Of a DNA stretch of 27,528 nt, positions 23,859-27,528 are shown piece by piece. Each line of letters starts with the position of its first letter. Position 1 is the stretch's first letter. Below the pieces are notes generated by a model. That model ran no database searches and was not told the DNA's origin. It worked only from the letters and a program-made list of their open reading frames with translations. Location: positions 1 to 27,528 of the forward strand of contig NZ_JNYJ01000079.1 in NCBI RefSeq assembly GCF_000716715.1, given 5' to 3'. This stretch comes from Dactylosporangium aurantiacum (lineage in GTDB: Bacteria > Actinomycetota > Actinomycetes > Mycobacteriales > Micromonosporaceae). A program made the position numbers and the translations under genes.

Positions 23859-26276
23859 GTGACCGAGCTTCCCCGCGCCGCCGCGCTGACCCTCGCGCAG
23901 CGCATCCGCCTGCTGTCCGGCGGCGACGTGTGGCGCACCCAGGCGCTGCCCGAGGCCGGCGTCCCCGCCGCCGTCATGAGCGACGGGCCGCACGGCCTGC
24001 GGTTCCAGGCCGACGCCGGCGACCACCTCGGGGTCACCGGCAGCGAGCGCTCCACGTGCTTCCCGACCGCGGTGACCATCGCCAGCGCCTGGGACGAGGA
24101 GCTGGCGCGGCGCATCGGGCACGCCCTGGCCGTGGAGGCCCGCGCCCTCGGCGTCGACGTGGTCCTCGGTCCGGGCCTGAACATCAAGCGGCACCCGCTG
24201 TGCGGCCGCAACTTCGAGTACTTCTCCGAGGATCCGCTGCTCGGCGGCCGGCTCGCCGCGGCGATGGTCACCGGCCTGCAGGAGCACGGGGTCGGTGCCT
24301 GCCTGAAGCACTTCGCGGTCAACAACCAGGAGTCGCACCGGTTCGTGGTCGACGCCGTCGTCGACGAGCGGACGCTGCGGGAGCTGTACCTGTCCGGGTT
24401 CGAGCACGCGGTGAAGGCCGCCCGGCCGTGGACGGTCATGGCGGCGTACAACACCGTCAACGGCCACCCCGCCACCCAGCATCACCGGCTGCTCACCGGC
24501 ATCCTGCGCGGCGAGTGGGGCTTCGACGGTCTCGTGGTCAGCGACTGGGCCGCCACCAACGACCGGGTCGCCGCCGTCGCCGCCGGCATGGACCTGGAGA
24601 TGCCCGGCAGCCACGGCCTGTTCGACCGGGAGGTCGAGGCGGCGGTCGCGGCCGGGCACCTCCCCGCCGACCTCGTCACCGCCTGCGCGCAGCGGGTCCT
24701 CGACCTGGTGGCCCGGTCCGCGCGTACCCGGGGCCCGGCGATCCCGGTCGACGAGCACGACGCGCTGGCCCGCCGGGCCGCCGCCGACGGCACCGTGCTG
24801 CTCACGAACGACGGGGTCCTGCCGCTTCCCGCCGGGCGTTGCGTCGCGCTCATCGGTGCGTTCGCCGAGCGGCCGCGGTACCAGGGCAGCGGCAGCTCCC
24901 AGGTGGCCCCGACCCGGATCAGCACCGCCCTGGACGCGCTGACCGGCCGCGGCGTGACCGTCACCTACGCGGCCGGGTACGACGCGACCCACGCGCGCCC
25001 GGATCCCGCCCTGATCGCGGAGGCGGTCGCCGCCGCCCGCGCCGCCGACGTCGCCGTCGTGCTGGTCGGGCTGCCCCCGAGCAAGGAGAGCGAGGGCTTC
25101 GACCGCACCGACCTGGCGCTGCCCGCCCAGCACGACGACCTCGTCGCGGCGGTCTGCGCGGCGAACCCGCGCACCGTCGTCGCCCTGTCCAACGGCGCGC
25201 CGGTCCTCATGCCGTGGAAGGACGCCCCGGCCGCGATCCTCGAGTGCTATCTCGGCGGCCAGGCCGGCGGCGCGGCCCTCGTCGACGTGCTCTACGGCGA
25301 CGCCGAACCGGCCGGCCGGCTCGCCGAGTCGTTCCCGGCGTCGCTGGACGACGTCGCCGCCGACCCGTACTTTCCCGGCGACCCGCATCAGGTCGAGTAC
25401 CGCGAAGGCCTGTACGTCGGCTACCGCTATCACACGACCGCGGGGCGGCCGCCGCTGTTCCCGTTCGGGCACGGGCTGAGCTACACCACGTTCGCCTGGG
25501 ACGGCGCCGGCGTGGACCGGGCCACCGTGCGGGCCGGCGAGGACGTCACCGTCACCGTGACGGTCACCAACACCGGCCCGCGCCCCGGCGCCGACGTCGT
25601 GCAGGTGTACCGGCACGACCGCACCGGTGTCGTGTCCCGGCCCCGCCGCGAGCTGGCCGGGTTCGCGAAGGTCCGCCTGCTGCCGGGGGAGCGGCGCACC
25701 GTCGCCGTCACCGTCGCGGCCCGGGCGTTCGCGTACTGGGACGTGGCCGCCGCCGGCTGGCGGATCCCGGCGGGCGAGTTCGACCTGGAGGTGGCGCACT
25801 CCAGCGAGGACGTGGCGGCCGTCGTCACCGTCACGGTCGAGGACGGCGTAGCCACCATCGGCGACAAGACCCCCGCCACCGACCCCGGCGGGGCGCCGCT
25901 GGTCGCGGCCGGCGACGAGGAGTTCCGGCGGCGGCTCGGGCACGACATCCCGCGCCCGCGGCCGGTGCGCCCCTTCACCCGCCAGTCGACCATCGACGAG
26001 GTCGCCACGACCCGGCCCGGCCGGCTGCTCAAGGCGATCCTCTGGCGGATGCCCCCGATCGACGACACGGTCAGGGCGGACCCGGCCGCGCTGGCCATGT
26101 ACGAGCACGGGATCAACGAGCTGCCGCTGCGTGGCGCCGCCATCTTCTCCTCGGGCCGGCTGAGCCTGGGCACCGTCGACCTGCTCGTGGACCTGTGCAA
26201 CGGCGCGCCGGGCCGGGCCACCGGGCGGGCGCTGGCCTCGCTCGCCGCCGCCGTGCGCCGGCGGGTGCGGAGGTAG
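23859..26276 (+). CDS. Family GH3 beta-glycosidase, apparently cytosolic
   Basis: The 805-residue GH3 enzyme has no signal peptide, so it probably cleaves imported oligosaccharides or glycosides in the cytosol. Visible motifs: SDGPHGLRFQ near 41-50, GPGLNIKRHPLCGRNFEYFSEDP, KHFAVNNQE (Lys150, His151), the nucleophile GLVVSDWAA (Asp229), and the likely acid/base region SKESEGFDR (Glu410/Glu412). A fibronectin-III-like domain follows around 570-670 with VTVTNTGPRPGADVVQVY. A C-terminal extension of over 100 residues ends in an Arg-rich tail. The GTG at 23859 has GGAG 6 bases upstream. Specificity (glucoside, xyloside, galactoside) cannot be told from sequence. It may be cotranscribed with the SIP gene. 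Confidence 0.92.
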   Translation: MTELPRAAALTLAQRIRLLSGGDVWRTQALPEAGVPAAVMSDGPHGLRFQADAGDHLGVTGSERSTCFPTAVTIASAWDEELARRIGHALAVEARALGVDVVLGPGLNIKRHPLCGRNFEYFSEDPLLGGRLAAAMVTGLQEHGVGACLKHFAVNNQESHRFVVDAVVDERTLRELYLSGFEHAVKAARPWTVMAAYNTVNGHPATQHHRLLTGILRGEWGFDGLVVSDWAATNDRVAAVAAGMDLEMPGSHGLFDREVEAAVAAGHLPADLVTACAQRVLDLVARSARTRGPAIPVDEHDALARRAAADGTVLLTNDGVLPLPAGRCVALIGAFAERPRYQGSGSSQVAPTRISTALDALTGRGVTVTYAAGYDATHARPDPALIAEAVAAARAADVAVVLVGLPPSKESEGFDRTDLALPAQHDDLVAAVCAANPRTVVALSNGAPVLMPWKDAPAAILECYLGGQAGGAALVDVLYGDAEPAGRLAESFPASLDDVAADPYFPGDPHQVEYREGLYVGYRYHTTAGRPPLFPFGHGLSYTTFAWDGAGVDRATVRAGEDVTVTVTVTNTGPRPGADVVQVYRHDRTGVVSRPRRELAGFAKVRLLPGERRTVAVTVAARAFAYWDVAAAGWRIPAGEFDLEVAHSSEDVAAVVTVTVEDGVATIGDKTPATDPGGAPLVAAGDEEFRRRLGHDIPRPRPVRPFTRQSTIDEVATTRPGRLLKAILWRMPPIDDTVRADPAALAMYEHGINELPLRGAAIFSSGRLSLGTVDLLVDLCNGAPGRATGRALASLAAAVRRRVRR

Positions 26277-26397
26277 GACGCGGCGGTAGGGCCCCGCGGT
26301 ATGTCCGAGCTGATATGCCCTCGATCACTTGTTGACGGCATCGAAGTGTGCGAATCTCGCGCCACCCTTCGTACCCCTCTGATCGAGGAGCTCGTTT

Positions 26398-27528
26398 ATG
26401 AGATCCCGCGCAGCGGCGCTGACACTGACCGTGTCCGCCACGCTCCTGCTCTTCGGCGCCGGCCTGGCGATCCCGGCCATCGCCGCGCCGGCGGTGTCCG
26501 TCAACCCGGCGCTCGCCGCGGCACCGGACATCGCCGTGGCGAACGTGCAGGCCCACCTGGCACAGCTCGGCACGATCGCGTCCAGCAACGGCGGCACCCG
26601 CCGCAGCGGCACCGCCGGTTACACCGCGTCGGTCGCCTACATCAAGGGCAAGCTGCAGGCCGCCGGGTACACCGTCGCCGAGCAGACGTGCACCAGTTGC
26701 ACGTACCGGGCGAACAACCTCATCGCCGACTGGCCCGGCGGACCGTCGGACCAGATCACCATGTTCGGCGCGCACCTGGACAGCGTGTCGGCCGGGCCCG
26801 GGATCAACGACAACGGCTCCGGCTCGGCGACGCTGCTGGAGAACGCGCTGGTCCTGGCGCAGCAGCACCCGACGATGAGCCGGCACGTCCGGTTCGCCTG
26901 GTGGGCCGGTGAGGAGCAGGGCCTGCAGGGATCCGCGTTCTACGCCAACGGGCTGACCAGCACGCAGCGGTCGCAGATCAAGGCGTACTACAACTTCGAC
27001 ATGGTCGGCTCGATCAACGGCGGCTACTTCATCAACCACATCACGTCCGCCGCGGCCGTGCCGATGAAGGCGTACTGGGACTCGCTGGGCCTGCAGCCGG
27101 AGGAGAACACCGAGGGCGCCGGCCGCTCCGACGACTACTCCTTCGAGCGGGTCGGCATCCCGACGTCGGGGTACGCCGCGGGCGCCAGCGCCAGGAAGAC
27201 CTCCGCGCAGGCGGCCAAGTGGGGCGGCACCGCGAACAGCGCGTACGACCCCTGCTACCACCAGGCGTGCGACACGACCAGCAACATCAGCGCGACGGTG
27301 CTCAACCGCGCCGCGGACGGTGTCGCCGCGACGATCTGGCAGACGTCGGTGTCCGGCACGACCACCCCGCCGCCGACCACGACGCCGCCGCCGACCGGCT
27401 GCTCGTCGGCGCAGCTGCTGGCGAACCCGGGCTTCGAGTCCGGCGCCACGTCGTGGACCGGCACCACCGGCGCCATCGGCCAGTGGTCCAGCCAGGGCCA
27501 ACCCGCCCGCACCGGCACCTACGCCGCC
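26398..27528 (+). CDS. Secreted M28 zinc aminopeptidase with C-terminal carbohydrate-binding/P-like domain (partial)
   Basis: The frame from the ATG at 26398 runs to the last base (377 codons, no stop). The export signal is basic then hydrophobic ([20 protein letters not shown]) with Ala-rich cleavage sites near residue 30-41. The M28 domain of the Streptomyces aminopeptidase S type keeps all zinc and catalytic positions: His126 in GAHLDS, Asp138 in GINDNGSG, the Glu172-Glu173 pair in WAGEEQGL, Asp201 in NFDMVGS and His288 in CYHQACD. A Thr/Pro linker (about 325-337) leads to a jelly-roll-like module starting [10 protein letters not shown], which is cut by the window edge. GAGGAG lies upstream of the start. 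It would release N-terminal amino acids outside the cell. Confidence 0.92.
   Translation, partial: MRSRAAALTLTVSATLLLFGAGLAIPAIAAPAVSVNPALAAAPDIAVANVQAHLAQLGTIASSNGGTRRSGTAGYTASVAYIKGKLQAAGYTVAEQTCTSCTYRANNLIADWPGGPSDQITMFGAHLDSVSAGPGINDNGSGSATLLENALVLAQQHPTMSRHVRFAWWAGEEQGLQGSAFYANGLTSTQRSQIKAYYNFDMVGSINGGYFINHITSAAAVPMKAYWDSLGLQPEENTEGAGRSDDYSFERVGIPTSGYAAGASARKTSAQAAKWGGTANSAYDPCYHQACDTTSNISATVLNRAADGVAATIWQTSVSGTTTPPPTTTPPPTGCSSAQLLANPGFESGATSWTGTTGAIGQWSSQGQPARTGTYAA

Noticed and set aside
23313..26108. Minus-strand open frame of over 900 codons opposite GH3
   Set aside because: No domain or motif is visible, and the plus-strand GH3 gene fully explains the region.
26332..26360. Promoter for the M28 gene at TTGACG 26332
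   Set aside because: No convincing -10 hexamer at 16-18 bases; left unannotated although a promoter somewhere in this gap is likely.

Overview
The window is very GC-rich DNA with strong G/C bias at third codon positions, many GTG starts and many 4-base start/stop overlaps. Multi-domain secreted enzymes carry ricin-type lectin modules. This fits a high-GC actinomycete with a large saprophytic secretome. A Micromonosporaceae-like host is my best guess, from gene style only. I see no rRNA, tRNA, CRISPR array, transposase or phage gene.

Layout. (1) 1-2341, minus strand: the start of a kdp high-affinity potassium operon (kdpF, kdpA, 5' part of kdpB), with a possible tiny membrane ORF ahead of kdpF. 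(2) 2589-3443, plus: two small stand-alone genes, a VOC/glyoxalase-fold protein and a YdeI/OmpD-associated-type protein, closed by a strong hairpin. (3) 3548-12609, plus: a sugar-uptake and catabolism block. It has a rhamnulokinase-like FGGY kinase, a DeoR-family regulator, a four-gene ABC importer resembling ytfQ-ytfR-ytfT-yjfF (lipoprotein, double ATPase, two permeases), a Gfo/Idh/MocA oxidoreductase and a second DeoR-family regulator. The two permease genes are separated by an 89-bp element present twice in tandem. (4) 12610-13754: a 1.1-kb repeat-rich stretch with 12-bp and about 33-bp tandem repeats. It holds one doubtful ORF starting with a twin-arginine signal and ends in a good promoter. 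(5) 13755-17601, plus: two secreted enzymes with C-terminal ricin-B lectin domains, a CE1-like esterase and a family GH59 galactosidase (galactocerebrosidase type), ended by a hairpin. (6) 17989-20785, plus: a second ABC sugar importer (permease, single-domain ATPase, lipoprotein; Frc-like), facing a convergent GntR/FCD regulator. (7) 21769-27528: a minus-strand membrane metal-dependent hydrolase (YdjM/DUF457 type), then plus-strand genes for a siderophore-interacting FAD protein, an intracellular-looking GH3 glycosidase and a secreted M28 aminopeptidase that runs off the window.

How the genes may work together. The secreted esterase and GH59 enzyme could attack an acylated galactoside outside the cell, such as plant galactolipid, a sphingolipid or an esterified wall glycan. 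The two ABC systems would import sugars, and the kinase, oxidoreductase and GH3 enzyme would process them inside. Three sugar-type regulators (two DeoR, one FCD) sit within the same 18 kb. The individual family calls are well supported by motifs; the joint pathway is inference.

Most notable are the tandem 89-bp intercistronic cassette that keeps an unbroken ATGA start/stop relay across four frames, the bacterial GH59-esterase pair sharing lectin modules, and the repeat-built Tat-signal ORF.
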